Positions 1 to 7,587 of a DNA stretch of 64,000 bases are shown here, piece by piece. The notes beneath the pieces are model-generated. The model saw nothing but the letters and a program-made list of their open reading frames with translations, was not told where the DNA came from and searched no databases. Position 1 is the stretch's first letter. Every line of letters starts with the position of its first letter. Source of the stretch: Methylobacterium fujisawaense (lineage in GTDB: Bacteria > Pseudomonadota > Alphaproteobacteria > Rhizobiales > Beijerinckiaceae); the NCBI RefSeq assembly GCF_014138435.1, contig NZ_JACJIM010000008.1:1-64000 (forward strand), in the 5' to 3' direction. A program made the position numbers and the translations under genes.

Positions 1-435
1 CCGCACCGGTCCGCCGCCCGGGGCGATGGCGGCTGAAAGCCACCGACGCGGGCGCCGCCCCGCCCCCGGACCCGCCCGGTCAGCCACCGGGCGGGTCCCC
101 GAAGGACGCCCCGGGATCGCTCCCGGGCCGCCGCGGACAGGTGCGGTCAGGAAGCACAAAATAGGAACATTGTCAAGGCGCGGGCGGCGCGTCCGGGCGG
201 TGATGCCCTGCGCCCATCGATCCGCGCGGTGACCCCGGGGCGCCGCAGACGAACCCGGACCCGGAGGGGGACGCCGGAGCCGGGCGACCCGGGAACACCG
301 TCCGTGCGAGGCCGTGCCGCCTCGGCGTGTCTGGATCCCAGGCCCCGTCGGGCGGCCCCGGGACGACGGGATGCGGCGGCCTCACGCAGCGGCCTCTCAC
401 GGCGCCCATCGCCCGCGGCACCGCCGCGTCCGGCC
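1..435. other. Left-edge region with no recognised gene
   Basis: The stretch before the 3' end of holB is GC-rich. The open frames in it lack family motifs and look like compositional shadows. A short AT-richer patch near 155-175 is the only local contrast. I see no tRNA, terminator with a T-tract, or convincing start signal. It may hold the end of a gene that lies outside the window. Confidence 0.5.
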
Positions 436-1488
436 CTACGCCACCTCGGCGAGGTCGCCGAACAGGGACAGCATCACCGGGCGCCGGTCGAGGTTGTAGA
501 TCGCCGCCTCCCGGGCGGCGCGGCCGAACCGGTCGGCGACCTCCACCAGGGCGGCGAGGCGGGCGGGGGGCTCGTCCCGGCGCCGGTCGATCTCAGCCGA
601 GACGAAGCGCAGCACCGCGTCCTGGGCGGCCTCGAACCGCGCCTCCGCGTCGCGGCCCGCCAGGGTCTCGGCCAGCTTGAGCACCCGGCCCCAATCGGGC
701 GTGCGCGCCCGCGCCAGCAGGGTCTCGATCTCGGCCACGAGGCCGGCGGTGACCGGATCGAGCATCGCCAGCGCCCGGGCGACCGAGCCCTCGCACTGGG
801 CCAGCGCCCGGGCCAGGGCGGTCTCGTCAGGTTGCGGGAAGGGCTCGGGCAGGCCGCGCACCACTTGGGCGACCGCCTCGGGGGACAGCGGGCGCAGCAT
901 CAGGACCCGGCAACGGGAGCGGATGGTCGGGAGCAGCCGGCCGGGCTGGTGGGACAGGATCAGGAACAGCGCCCGGGGCGGGGGCTCCTCCAGGACCTTG
1001 AGCAGGGCGTTGGCGGCGTTGGCGTTGAGATCCTCGGCGCTGTCGAGGATGCAGACCCGCCAGCCGGAATCCGTGGCCGTCGAGGCGAAGAGGTCGAGGG
1101 CCCGGCGCACCATGTCGACCGAGATCTTGGTCGGCAGCGTCTTGGTGCCGGCGGTCCGGTGGCGGCGCAGGACCACCAGATTCGGGTGCGACAGGCCCGC
1201 CACCTTGCCGATGACGGCATCGTCCGCCGGCACGTCGAGGCCCGCCGGCCCGCCGCCCGCGGGATGGGCGAGCAGGCGGCGCGCGACCCGGTAGGCCAGC
1301 GTCGCCTTGCCGATGCCGGGGGCGCCGCCGATCAGCCAGGCATGGTGCAGGCGGCCCGCCGCGATCGCGGCCGCGAAGGCGTCGGCCGCCGCCCCGTGGC
1401 CGACGAGCCCGAGGGTCTCGCGCGGGCGCGGGATGCCCGACAGGTCTCCGGGCTCGACGTCGTCGGCGGCGCGGTCCACGGGTTTCAT
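436..1488 (-). CDS. holB: DNA polymerase III subunit delta'
   Basis: This 350-residue protein is the clamp-loader delta' subunit, which with delta and tau/gamma opens and loads the beta sliding clamp in replication. It is an AAA+ domain protein: a P-loop-like GGAPGIGKAT lies near residues 54-63. The segment containing LLKVLEEPP, followed by an SRC motif (sensor/arginine-finger region shared with DnaX), is clear. The start was set at the ATG beginning MKPVDRAADD; the open frame continues far upstream to 2280 but that extension is the shadow of tmk. The four-Cys zinc site of the E. coli protein is not visible. It is the last gene of a minus-strand run after dacC and tmk, a common neighbourhood in alphaproteobacteria. 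Confidence 0.93.
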   Translation of the reverse strand: MKPVDRAADDVEPGDLSGIPRPRETLGLVGHGAAADAFAAAIAAGRLHHAWLIGGAPGIGKATLAYRVARRLLAHPAGGGPAGLDVPADDAVIGKVAGLSHPNLVVLRRHRTAGTKTLPTKISVDMVRRALDLFASTATDSGWRVCILDSAEDLNANAANALLKVLEEPPPRALFLILSHQPGRLLPTIRSRCRVLMLRPLSPEAVAQVVRGLPEPFPQPDETALARALAQCEGSVARALAMLDPVTAGLVAEIETLLARARTPDWGRVLKLAETLAGRDAEARFEAAQDAVLRFVSAEIDRRRDEPPARLAALVEVADRFGRAAREAAIYNLDRRPVMLSLFGDLAEVA

Positions 1489-1554
1489 GCGAGCCTTCGC
1501 TCCTCTGGCGGTTCCGGCACCGCTGCGCTTCCGGAAGCCCACGGGCGGTGCCCA

Positions 1555-1602
1555 GCGCCCCCGAGAGCGCCCCCGAGAGCGCCCCTGGGAACGCCCCTGG
1601 GC
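1555..1602. repeat. Four-copy 12-bp tandem repeat
   Basis: The units read GCGCCCCCGAGA, GCGCCCCCGAGA, GCGCCCCTGGGA and ACGCCCCTGGGC. The first two are identical and the last two are diverged. The unit length is a multiple of three, but no credible reading frame uses it. It could be a simple slippage array. Confidence 0.8.
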
Positions 1603-1682
1603 CGGTCGCACCGGCCTCGCCCGGGCCTCACCGACCCACCCCGCGCCGGTCGCGCGCGGCCTGGCGTGCCGAGCCTGCGTGC

Positions 1683-1709
1683 CGAGAATGGGCCTCTCCG
1701 CCATTCTCG
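1683..1709. repeat. Perfect 9-bp inverted repeat (hairpin)
   Basis: CGAGAATGG and CCATTCTCG flank a 9-nt loop in the spacer between tmk and holB. On the minus strand it lies about 160 nt after the tmk stop and about 195 nt before the holB start. It could be a weak transcription terminator or pause site. No T-tract follows on either strand. Confidence 0.5.
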
Positions 1710-1871
1710 CGCGCGGAACAGGGCGAGCGGAGGTTCCACCGCCGACGCGCCCTGCGCCCCGTGATCGTGCGCCGGCTCGACCTTGACGGGGCAGCGCCAG
1801 GGAGCGGCGGTTTCCATCCGGACGATAGCCCGAACGGGGCACGCCGCAAACCGGCCGCGGAGCGCCGCCGC

Positions 1872-2594
1872 TCACACCGCATCGCCGCTTCTGCCCGTCC
1901 CCTTCGGCCGGTCGGGCAGAAGCTCGGGCAGCCGGGACGCGACGACGGCCCGGATCGCCGCCTCGACCGTGTCCGGATCGCGGGACGCGTCGATCACCGC
2001 GCAGCGCTCCGGCTCGGCCCGGGCGATCGCCAGGAAGGCCTCCCGCAGCCGGATGTGGAAGTCGAGGGCCTCGGCCTCGAACCGGTCGGCCCCCTGCCCC
2101 GTCCCGGCGCCGCGCCCGGCCGCGCGGGCGAGGCCCGCCTCGGGGGCAAGGTCGAGGATCAGGGTGAGGTCGGGCCGGGTCGGGCCGACGACGACCCGCT
2201 CCAGGGCGTCCACGATCCCGGGATCGAGGCCGCCTGCGGCGCCCTGATAGGCCCGGGTCGAGTCGATGAAGCGGTCGCACAGCACGATCTCGCCCCGGCG
2301 CAGGGCCGGACGGATCAGGCGGTCGAGGTGGTCGATCCGGGCGGCGCTGAACAGCAGGGCTTCCGCGAAGGGGCCGTAGGGCTTGGCGACGCCGTCGAGC
2401 AGGGCCGTGCGGATCTCCTCCGCCCGCGGCGAGCCGCCGGGCTCGCGCGTCACGCAGACGGCCCGGCCCGATTGCGCGCGCAGGGTCGCGGCGAGGCGGG
2501 CGATCTGGGTCGACTTGCCGGCCCCCTCCCCCCCCTCGAAGGTGAGGAAGGCGCCGCCCGCCTCCGCGGGATCCCGGAGCCGCAGCACGGTCAC
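1872..2594 (-). CDS. tmk: Thymidylate kinase
   Basis: The enzyme phosphorylates dTMP to dTDP in cytosolic dTTP synthesis. The 240-residue protein has the P-loop FEGGEGAGKS at about residues 19-28, the TREPGGS motif near residue 50, a CDRFIDSTRAYQ segment (DRx and substrate-binding region) and a lid segment with DRFE. I chose the GTG at 2594, giving VTVLRLRDPAEAGG, because it starts 10 bases after the dacC stop; longer upstream readings would run into dacC. A second in-frame GTG two codons later is an alternative. The gene sits between dacC and holB, as in many alphaproteobacteria. Confidence 0.93.
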   Translation of the reverse strand: MTVLRLRDPAEAGGAFLTFEGGEGAGKSTQIARLAATLRAQSGRAVCVTREPGGSPRAEEIRTALLDGVAKPYGPFAEALLFSAARIDHLDRLIRPALRRGEIVLCDRFIDSTRAYQGAAGGLDPGIVDALERVVVGPTRPDLTLILDLAPEAGLARAAGRGAGTGQGADRFEAEALDFHIRLREAFLAIARAEPERCAVIDASRDPDTVEAAIRAVVASRLPELLPDRPKGTGRSGDAV

Positions 2595-2604
2595 GCGCGC
2601 GCCG

Positions 2605-3849
2605 TCACGAGGGGTTGGCCGCCCCGGCAGCACCCTTGTCCGTCCCCTTGTCGCCACCCTTGTCGCCGCCCTTGCCGGCCCGGTCGAGGGCCTTGCGGAC
2701 GAGGCCGGTGCCGAATTCCAGCGCCGCATCCATCGCCCGCTGCGACAGCGTGCCGGGCTCCACCGAGGCGCCGGCGTAGAGGGGCTGGTCGAGGGCGACC
2801 GTATCGCCGCGCTGGATGCGCAGGACGCCGACCCGCCGGCCCTCCTCCACGGGGGCGACGAGGGGCCCGGTATAGATCACCTTGGCGCTGACCCGGTCGC
2901 TGGAGCCGCGCGGCAGCAGGACCCGCACGGGCTTCTTCGCCACCAGCGGCACCGAGCCCGACTGGCCGCCATACACGGAGGCCTCGGCCACGGTCTCGCC
3001 CGGCGTGAAGACCTGCCGGGGCTCGAAGGCGCGGAAGCCCCATTCCATCAGCTTGCGCGACTCGGAGGCGCGGTCCCGGGCGCTCTTCAGCCCCGAGACC
3101 ACCAGAACGAGCCGCTGGCCGTTCTGCACCGCCGAGCCCGTGAGCGCGTAGCCCGATTCCTCCAGGTAGCCGGTCTTGAGCCCGTCCGCGCCGATGTCGA
3201 GGGCGAGCAGCGGGTTGCGGTTCTGCTGGCGGATCTTGTTCCAGGTGAACTCCTTCTCGGAGAAGATCTTGTAGTAATCCGGGTAGGTGTCGATGATGTG
3301 CAGCGCGAGCTTGGCCATGTCCCGGGCCGTGACCTTCTGGTCGGGCGCCGCGTAGCCGGTGGCGTTGCGGAAGGTCGAGTTCGTCAGCCCGATCTCCTTG
3401 GCGCGCTGGTTCATCAGCCCCGCGAAGGCCTCCTCGGACCCGGCCATGTTCTCCGCGATGGTGATCGCCGCGTCGTTGCCCGACTGCACGATCAGGCCGC
3501 GCAGCAGGTCCGCCATCTTGATGCGGCTGTTGACCTGCGCGAACATCGACGAGCCGCCCCCGCCGGCGCCGCCGCGCTTCCACGCGTCCTCGGTGACGGT
3601 GAACTCCGTGTCCATGGAGAGGCGGCCGGATTTCAGCGCCTCGAACACGATGTCGGTGGTCATCAGCTTGGCCATGCTGGCCGGCGAGAACCGCTCGTCG
3701 GCGGCCTTCTCGAACAGGACCGAGCCGGAATCGGCGTCGATCAGGATCGCGTGCGGGGCCGCGGTCTGGAAGCTCTGTGCGGCGGCGGCGGCGAGGCCGG
3801 CGCCCAGGGCGCAGGCGGCCGCGAGGAGGGTGAGAAGGGGTCTGCGCAT
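2605..3849 (-). CDS. dacC: D-alanyl-D-alanine carboxypeptidase (penicillin-binding protein 5/6 type)
   Basis: This periplasmic serine peptidase trims the terminal D-Ala of peptidoglycan stem peptides. All three active-site motifs of the S11 family are in place: SMAK (S58, K61), SGN (S123-N125) and KTG (K225-G227). Residues 1-25 form a signal peptide. The C-terminal part carries the PBP5-type second domain. It ends in a short lysine/glycine/aspartate-rich tail with repeated GGDK units, which replaces the usual amphipathic anchor. I chose the ATG at 3849 because it opens directly on the signal peptide; an ATG 13 codons upstream is possible. The symbol is given by family similarity; dacA/dacD/dacF are alternatives. 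Confidence 0.9.
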   Translation of the reverse strand: MRRPLLTLLAAACALGAGLAAAAAQSFQTAAPHAILIDADSGSVLFEKAADERFSPASMAKLMTTDIVFEALKSGRLSMDTEFTVTEDAWKRGGAGGGGSSMFAQVNSRIKMADLLRGLIVQSGNDAAITIAENMAGSEEAFAGLMNQRAKEIGLTNSTFRNATGYAAPDQKVTARDMAKLALHIIDTYPDYYKIFSEKEFTWNKIRQQNRNPLLALDIGADGLKTGYLEESGYALTGSAVQNGQRLVLVVSGLKSARDRASESRKLMEWGFRAFEPRQVFTPGETVAEASVYGGQSGSVPLVAKKPVRVLLPRGSSDRVSAKVIYTGPLVAPVEEGRRVGVLRIQRGDTVALDQPLYAGASVEPGTLSQRAMDAALEFGTGLVRKALDRAGKGGDKGGDKGTDKGAAGAANPS

Positions 3850-4010
3850 CACCGTTCCGTCCCACGCCTGCCGCCGGCCCGGAAGCATCCCGGCCGTATC
3901 CCAATAACAAGCGTGACCATATTACGGTTTCGGCGCCGGATCGAACGCGAAATGCCGCATCGGCGGCCGGGATCCGGCCGAGGCCCCGATGGCCGCCGCC
4001 GCGGGCGGCG

Positions 4011-5324
4011 TCAGTAGATCCCGGCCAGGCGGGCGTGATGGGCGCCGGCAGGGGCGGCGATCCTGCTCGGTGACGCCTTGCCGGGCGCCGCGGACTTGGC
4101 AGGCGCTGCGGACTTGCCGGGCGCCGCCTTGGACGGCGCGGCCGCCGCGGGCTTGGCCGGCACGGCGGCGAGGCGTGCCATGGCGAGCTTGGCCGAGGCC
4201 GGCAGCGGCGCGGAGGGCGGCGCGGAGGGGCCCTTGGCGAGCTTCGTCGGGCCGGGCGCCGGAGCCCCCCGGCCGTGGACCTCGGCGAGCGCCGGACGGG
4301 CGGCCGAGCCGGGTTTCGAGGCGATTTTCCCGGCAGCGGCATGCCCAGGCGCCTGGGGCGCTCCCTGGGCGAGGGCCGGGTTGAGACCCGCGACCTTCAG
4401 GTTGCCGGCCCCGACGCCGCCACCCTTGGCGGCGGCGGTCTGGACGGGGGCGGGCCGGAACTCCCGCACCCGCGGGGCGGTGGGCTGCACGGCCGCCGGG
4501 ACCGTCACGGCGGCGGAGGCCAGCATGATTGGCGCGCGCACCGGCGCCGTCCTCTCGGGCCGCGCGGCCGGGGTCTCGGCGGGCTCCGACGCGGAATCCT
4601 GGGCGGGACGGAAGGCCAGCGGCGCCGGGGCGGAGCGCGTGTAGCGCTCCGTGTCCTCGGTCGGGCCGAGATCGGCCATCATCACGGTCGAGCGGCCGGC
4701 CGGCCGGCCGTCGGTGCGCAGGCTGGCGAGCAGCTTGCGGTCGTCGCTGCCGGCCACCGAGGCCTTGCCGACATATTCGACGCGCACATGCGCGGTGCCC
4801 TTGCGGTGGAAGCCCAGGGCGTCGGCCGCCTCCTCCGACACGTCCATGACGCGCCCGGCATGGTAGGGGCCGCGGTCGTTGACGCGCACCACCATCGAGT
4901 AGCCGTTGTCGAGGTTCGTCACCCGGGCGTAGCTCGGCAGCGGCAGGGTGGGGTGGGCGGCGGCGATCGAGTGGCGGTCGAACACCTCGCCGTTGGCGGT
5001 CATGCGGCCGTGGAAGGCCGAGCCGTACCAGGAGGCGAGCCCCTCGCGCACGTAGCCGTTCGGATTCTCCTTCGGCACGTAGGTCTGGCCGGCGACCACG
5101 TAGGGCTTGCCGGTGTAGCGGCGGCCGCCGCCCTTCGGGATCACGTCGCCCTCGTTGTAGAGGCGCGGGCTCGCCTTGACCCCGTATTTCGGGTCGATAC
5201 CGTTCCCGGCGGCGAGCTTCTGCTGGGGCGAGGTGGCGCAGTTGGCGGTGGCCAGGGCCACGCCCGAGACGGCCATGAGCCGCAGGGCGAGGCGCGCCGG
5301 CCGGGGAAGCGTCGTGCGCACCAT
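4011..5324 (-). CDS. rlpA: RlpA-like septal ring lytic transglycosylase
   Basis: RlpA proteins cleave peptidoglycan strands lacking stem peptides and act at the septum. The 437-residue product starts with a signal peptide ending near ATANC (Cys29). This is a possible lipoprotein site, though the Asn before the Cys is atypical. Residues from about 90 to 180 form the double-psi beta-barrel domain, with ASWYGSAFHGRMTANGE and VRVNDRGPYHAGR. The last 230 residues are an Ala/Pro/Lys-rich tail with no SPOR domain visible, unlike E. coli RlpA. An ATG five codons upstream is also possible. The adjacent minus-strand gene is the carboxypeptidase, so two cell-wall enzymes sit together. Confidence 0.85.
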   Translation of the reverse strand: MVRTTLPRPARLALRLMAVSGVALATANCATSPQQKLAAGNGIDPKYGVKASPRLYNEGDVIPKGGGRRYTGKPYVVAGQTYVPKENPNGYVREGLASWYGSAFHGRMTANGEVFDRHSIAAAHPTLPLPSYARVTNLDNGYSMVVRVNDRGPYHAGRVMDVSEEAADALGFHRKGTAHVRVEYVGKASVAGSDDRKLLASLRTDGRPAGRSTVMMADLGPTEDTERYTRSAPAPLAFRPAQDSASEPAETPAARPERTAPVRAPIMLASAAVTVPAAVQPTAPRVREFRPAPVQTAAAKGGGVGAGNLKVAGLNPALAQGAPQAPGHAAAGKIASKPGSAARPALAEVHGRGAPAPGPTKLAKGPSAPPSAPLPASAKLAMARLAAVPAKPAAAAPSKAAPGKSAAPAKSAAPGKASPSRIAAPAGAHHARLAGIY

Positions 5325-5563
5325 CGTGGGGGTCACCAAACTCTACGCGTGGCCGGGGCCCGAACCGGACCGGACCCGGACGCGCCAAGAGGCCCGCGGC
5401 CGGGTCCACCCAGAATTGTAGGGATCGCGTAAAGGAAGCCTGAACGTTGCCGGAGGTCGGGGTTCAGGCGCTGCGCCCGACGGTGCCGGGCGGTTCGTGC
5501 GTGATCTCAGGATCGACGCATAAATGGCTGTTCGAGAAGGGGAAAGGCGCTCCCGGAGGGCAT

Positions 5564-5589
5564 CTCCCTCCCCGCCGCGGGGGAGGGAG
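5564..5589 (-). terminator. Terminator-like hairpin after the parA operon
   Basis: CTCCCTCCCC and GGGGAGGGAG form a perfect 10-bp stem around a 6-nt loop. The hairpin lies 16 bases past the stop of the ribbon-helix-helix gene read on the minus strand. No U-run follows, as is common for GC-rich alphaproteobacteria, so the termination role is inferred from position and stem strength. Confidence 0.6.
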
Positions 5590-5605
5590 GCGGAGCCGCC
5601 TGCCC

Positions 5606-5944
5606 TCAGCGGGACTGCGCGTCGGTCAGCTGCGCGATCGACTGGGCGCCGCGCTGCTTGAACAGCAGGTCGAGGCCCTCCAGAATCAGGGCGTGCATCT
5701 TGGTCCTCTCGGCGTAGGCGAGGTCGCGCAGCTGGTCGTAGACCGGCGGCTCCAGATAGACCGACATCTGGCGGGCCCGCTGCTTGAGCGTGGCCGCGGG
5801 CTTCGGCACCGGAGGCGCGAGGGTCAACGACACGATCTCGGCGCCCTGCGGCCGGACCGCCGGCGCGGATCGGGCGAGGGGCTTCACCTGCGGGCTCGCC
5901 GAGGCCACGATCGCCGCGAGGCTGAGCTTAGGCGGCTTGGACAT
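5606..5944 (-). CDS. Ribbon-helix-helix partner protein of ParA
   Basis: A 112-residue basic protein. The N-terminal half is Pro/Ala-rich and probably disordered. Residues from about 60 onward (RARQMSVYLEPPVYDQLRDLA, given here only as the segment beginning RARQMSVYLE) fit a ribbon-helix-helix DNA-binding fold: a short strand followed by two helices. The gene overlaps the 3' end of parA by 17 bases and is presumably translated with it. By analogy with small RHH partition proteins it could bind a centromere-like site or repress the operon, but no such site is evident here. The function is inferred from fold and context. Confidence 0.72.
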   Translation of the reverse strand: MSKPPKLSLAAIVASASPQVKPLARSAPAVRPQGAEIVSLTLAPPVPKPAATLKQRARQMSVYLEPPVYDQLRDLAYAERTKMHALILEGLDLLFKQRGAQSIAQLTDAQSR

Positions 5945-6575
5945 GCTGACCCGTCCTCAGGGGCTGCGTGCGGCGCTCGATCCAAGACCAGAGGCGGCGG
6001 ACCTCCCCGGCGGCCTGGCCCTTCGGGTTGAATTCGGTGACGCCCTGCCCGAGGCCGATCGCGTCCTGGTGGTCGGTGCGGGCGACGATGTTCACGTCGG
6101 GCAGGATGCCGAGCACCGCCAGCCCGTCCGCGGCGTCGCGGACCCGGTAGGAGCGCGGCGGGGTCTGGTTCAGCACGAAGGCGAACTTCTTCTCCAGCCG
6201 GTAGACGGCGGCCAAGGTCGGCTTGAACGCCCGCAGGTCCGCGGGGGTCGGCCGGCACGGGATGATGCACAGGTCCGCCGCGCGGATCGCCGACAGCGTG
6301 CCGGTGGAATCGACCCCCGGCGTGTCGATGAACACGTAATCGTAGGCGGATTCGCGCAGGCGCTCCATCACGGCGTCGATCTGGGTGGCGTCGATCTGCG
6401 CCACCTCGGGGCCGTCGGCGGTGCGGTGGTCGAGCCAGTCGGAGATCGTGGCCTGCCGGTCCATCTCCAGGATGCAGACCGTGTGGCCGGCTTCCCGGGC
6501 GGCCACCGCCAGGGAGATGCACAGCGTGCTCTTGCCGCTGCCGCCCTTCTGCGTGACGAAGGTGATCGCTTTCAT
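5928..6575 (-). CDS. parA: ParA-family ATPase (orphan, chromosomal)
   Basis: This 215-residue deviant Walker-A ATPase belongs to the ParA/MinD/MipZ group, which moves or positions DNA, protein clusters or division proteins in the cell. The motif KGGSGKST near residues 9-16 has the signature first lysine. LEMDRQATISDWL and FIDTPGVDSTGT follow as the switch regions. There is no N-terminal helix-turn-helix, so it is the short Ib-like form. I chose the start at MKAITFVTQK; a longer upstream frame lacks similarity to the family. No parB or rRNA-origin genes are nearby, so it is not the housekeeping parAB locus. Confidence 0.85.
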   Translation of the reverse strand: MKAITFVTQKGGSGKSTLCISLAVAAREAGHTVCILEMDRQATISDWLDHRTADGPEVAQIDATQIDAVMERLRESAYDYVFIDTPGVDSTGTLSAIRAADLCIIPCRPTPADLRAFKPTLAAVYRLEKKFAFVLNQTPPRSYRVRDAADGLAVLGILPDVNIVARTDHQDAIGLGQGVTEFNPKGQAAGEVRRLWSWIERRTQPLRTGQHVQAA

Positions 6576-6893
6576 CCTGGGCGTCCTCCAGAAGGCCCCG
6601 TGCATCCGTTCGGGCGCCCGCGACCGCCGGTCGCTGCGCCGTCTGGATCAACCTCAGGTATGGAATTTGCGGCGTGCCGCGATCCTGTGACCCAAGGATG
6701 TCCCAAGGCAGGTTGCGGCCGACATGGTTAACGACCCGTTAAGACGGCGCGTCGTTCCGAAGATCCAGGCCCAATGCGGCCACAGGCTATCCATCTAAAC
6801 TTCAGGTTAAGATTCTTAGCATATAGAGAGTTAACAGCCTTTCCAGCGGCGCTCGGATACCGTAGCGTGAGCGCGGGTGAGACGAGGAGTCCG
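6576..6893. other. Divergent promoter region between parA and the PAS-protein gene
   Basis: This 318-base region has no gene. It is distinctly AT-richer at 6780-6840 than its surroundings and contains a full CtrA-type box at 6728-6742. A half-matching TAAA-N7-TTAAG lies at 6796-6811. Both flanking genes read away from it, so it probably carries both promoters. Confidence 0.7.
6728..6742. promoter_or_regulatory. CtrA-type binding box
   Basis: On the plus strand the site reads TTAA-N7-TTAA (TTAACGACCCGTTAA). On the minus strand the flanking base completes TTAA-N7-TTAAC, the consensus for the alphaproteobacterial cell-cycle regulator CtrA. It lies 153 bases upstream of parA and 152 bases upstream of the PAS-protein start, so either or both could be controlled. 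Confidence 0.6.
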
Positions 6894-7508
6894 ATGGGGG
6901 TGAAAACCTCAAGTTTAAAAGCGGGTGTCGCCCCGGCGCGGACTGGCGCGGCCGAAGCCCCGATCCCGCAAGCCGTTCTGGAAGCCTCCGGCGTCGTGGG
7001 CACCTGGGCCCACGATTACTGGGCGGGGCAGCTGGCGCTCTCGGCCACCTTCGCGGATCTGCTCGGCCTCGACCCCGAGGCCGCCGCCGGCGGGGTGTCC
7101 CTCGAGGTGTTCCTCGATCACACCCATCCCGAGGACCGCATCCGGATCGAGAGCTACCTGCACGCGATGGCCGAGACCGGCGGTCCGGTCGAGGCGGAGT
7201 TCCGCACCCGCGACACGCGCACCGGGATCCGCACGCTGCTGATGCGCGGCCGGATCGAGCGGGACCCCGCCGGCGGGGCGACCCGGGGGCGCGGCATCGC
7301 CATCGACCGCACCGAGGAGCAGGCCGCCAATCTCGTGCAGAGCGAGCGGGTGGTGAACCGGATGGCCGAGCACATCATCGCCCTGCGCGACCTCGCCCGC
7401 GCCCTGCACCGGCCGACCCTCACCGACCGGATCGAGCACCTGATGATCGAGATCGGCTTCGAACTCGCCCGCTTCCTGCCCGAGCCCGAGGACGAGCCCC
7501 GCCACTGA
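6894..7508 (+). CDS. PAS-domain protein
   Basis: This 204-residue soluble protein has a PAS fold from about residue 35 to 140, with a GTWAHDYWAGQLALS opening, a DHTHPEDR turn and the strand ending GRGIAIDRTEEQ. A C-terminal helix pair of about 60 residues follows and ends EPEDEPRH. No kinase, GGDEF, EAL or HTH domain is attached, so it is a stand-alone sensor or adaptor. The start at 6894 was chosen for the GAGGAG ribosome-binding site six to ten bases upstream; an earlier ATG at 6774 would translate an AT-rich stretch that looks like promoter DNA. Cell-cycle control is suggested by the upstream CtrA box. Confidence 0.75.
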   Translation: MGVKTSSLKAGVAPARTGAAEAPIPQAVLEASGVVGTWAHDYWAGQLALSATFADLLGLDPEAAAGGVSLEVFLDHTHPEDRIRIESYLHAMAETGGPVEAEFRTRDTRTGIRTLLMRGRIERDPAGGATRGRGIAIDRTEEQAANLVQSERVVNRMAEHIIALRDLARALHRPTLTDRIEHLMIEIGFELARFLPEPEDEPRH

Positions 7509-7587
7509 GGATGCCCGCGCCCGCCCGATTGATCGCGCCCGTCCCGGCAAGCTACGGTCCCGGCAACATTTTGCCGGGAGGACGGGG

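Larger units (their letters stand above)
1489..1871. other. tmk-holB intergenic stretch with small repeats
   Basis: This 383-base spacer separates two genes that are usually adjacent or overlapping. It contains a four-unit 12-bp tandem repeat (1555-1602) and a perfect 9-bp inverted repeat (1683-1709). A 110-codon minus frame crosses it, but it has low-complexity Arg/Gly/Pro composition and no recognisable fold, so I do not call it a gene. Confidence 0.5.

Noticed and set aside
436..2280. A single 614-codon open frame extending holB upstream through tmk
   Set aside because: The upstream 260 codons are Arg/Gly/Pro-rich and are the antiparallel-free shadow of tmk in another frame; the HolB fold begins at the ATG at 1488.
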